From Hypericum androsaemum (Eukaryota; Streptophyta; Magnoliopsida; Malpighiales; Hypericaceae): 64,000 nucleotides of DNA. The stretch spans positions 124,001-188,000 of the forward strand of contig OZ023190.1 in assembly GCA_963995505.1 (NCBI GenBank), in the 5' to 3' direction. The position numbers were made by a program, and so were the translations under genes. Positions 63,421 to 64,000 of the stretch are shown here, piece after piece. Numbering within the stretch: position 1 is the stretch's first letter; the number at the start of each line of letters is the position of its first letter. Below the pieces are notes generated by a model that was not told the DNA's origin, ran no database searches, and saw only the letters and a program-made list of their open reading frames with translations.

Positions 63421-64000
63421 ATGTCTTACAGTAAAAGTACATCAGTTGAGTCAAGTTCTGACTCTAGTTCTGATGATGCACTCACCATAAAGTTTTCTGA
63501 ATGGGTGACTCGATCCCGTCAACACTATCAACAATTGATCGTCTACTTTATGATACATTCGTGAATCAAACTCCCCAATGATGAAGGCGATATATCAATA
63601 GGAAATGTGAAGTTGGTGAAGAATAGTTGATGAACGACTATTTTTTCAGCAGTCTAACGTATCCACCAGAGATCTTCTGACGCAGGTTTCGCTTGCAACT
63701 ATCATTATTCATTCGTATCTTGGATATGGTTAGTGCTTCTTCTGAATATTTCCAACAAAGGCCAAAAGCTACAAGTAGACAAGGTCTTTCAGCATTGCAG
63801 AAATGTATTGCAGCCATACAGGTGTTAGCATATGGGACAGCTACTGATGTCGTTGATGAATACTTGAGAATGGGTGCATCTACAACACAGGTTGCTATCA
63901 TAAAGTTCGTAGAAGCTATCATTTCCTACTTCGGTGACGAGTACCTGAGAAGGCCTAATAAACAAGATTTGGCAAGACTACTCTATGTTGGGGAGCAACG
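63421..64000 (+). pseudogene. PIF/Harbinger transposase (HARBI1-like), 5' part, broken and cut by window end
   Basis: The start MSYSKSTSVESSSDSSSDDA is followed by a stop after 48 codons. Further on, YPPEIF is followed by TGA (63678-63680) where family members have Arg, and then RRFRLQLSLFIRILDMV. From there a clean frame runs to the window end with YFQQRPKATSRQGLSALQKC, IAAIQVLAYGTATDVVDEYL and YFGDEYLRRPNKQDLARLL. This is the N-terminal half of the Harbinger DDE transposase; the catalytic part would lie beyond 64000. It is in the same orientation as ORF1, as usual for this superfamily. Confidence 0.85.

Overview
This window is nuclear DNA from a flowering plant, probably a eudicot. Its genes have many short exons with GT-AG introns, AT-rich intergenic DNA, and plant-only families: RCI2/PMP3 peptide, saposin-insert aspartic proteinase, NEAP, X8-domain wall protein, shaggy-like kinase and GH28 polygalacturonase. 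The transposons are also plant types. I cannot name the species. No prokaryotic operon, CRISPR array, rRNA gene or intact tRNA gene was seen.

Layout. 1-6.0 kb is intergenic, with a SINE and two Mutator-like elements (MULEs), one a Pack-MULE. 6.3-6.7 kb holds a two-exon RCI2/PMP3 gene with a G-box promoter. 9.5-13.0 kb is a nested MULE cluster in which the outer element carries a captured ACBP1/2-type fragment. 13.7 kb has a LINE RNase H relic and 15.5 kb a small intronless gene (-). 18.3-20.4 kb is a G-patch/zinc-finger gene (+), facing a 13-exon aspartic proteinase (-) at 20.7-23.3 kb. 26.2-29.3 kb is a NEAP gene (+), facing an X8/GPI wall-protein gene (-) at 29.9-31.9 kb. 32.9-34.2 kb is another MULE. 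35.7-43.4 kb is a Ty1/copia retrotransposon with both LTRs but a gutted coding region. 44.1-45.7 kb is an inverted minisatellite palindrome between identical 127-bp direct repeats. 46.3-49.1 kb is a shaggy/GSK3-like kinase (+). 49.7-50.7 kb is a hAT-like element. 51.6-54.5 kb is a polygalacturonase (+), facing a pyroglutamyl-peptidase I gene (-) at 55.0-56.4 kb. 58.2-60.6 kb holds nested hAT-like elements and a palindromic MULE. 61.9-64.0 kb is a decayed PIF/Harbinger element cut off by the window end.

The host genes do not form a pathway. Three convergent pairs have 3' ends about 350, 630 and 500 bp apart. Exon boundaries were set by hand from splice signals, reading frame and known family sequence. 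Every multi-exon model closes in frame with a family-typical length: 289, 503, 345, 537, 409, 471 and 219 aa.

The most unusual structure is the 44.1-45.7 kb palindrome. Its two inverted arms are 35-bp tandem repeats, each with a perfect TAAATACGTATTTA palindrome. It carries a tRNA-like sequence at one end and has identical 127-bp direct repeats outside. It fits no standard transposon class that I can name. The MULE cluster is the second point of interest: nested insertion, captured host gene fragments, and a tRNA-like pol III-type module inside the terminal repeats.
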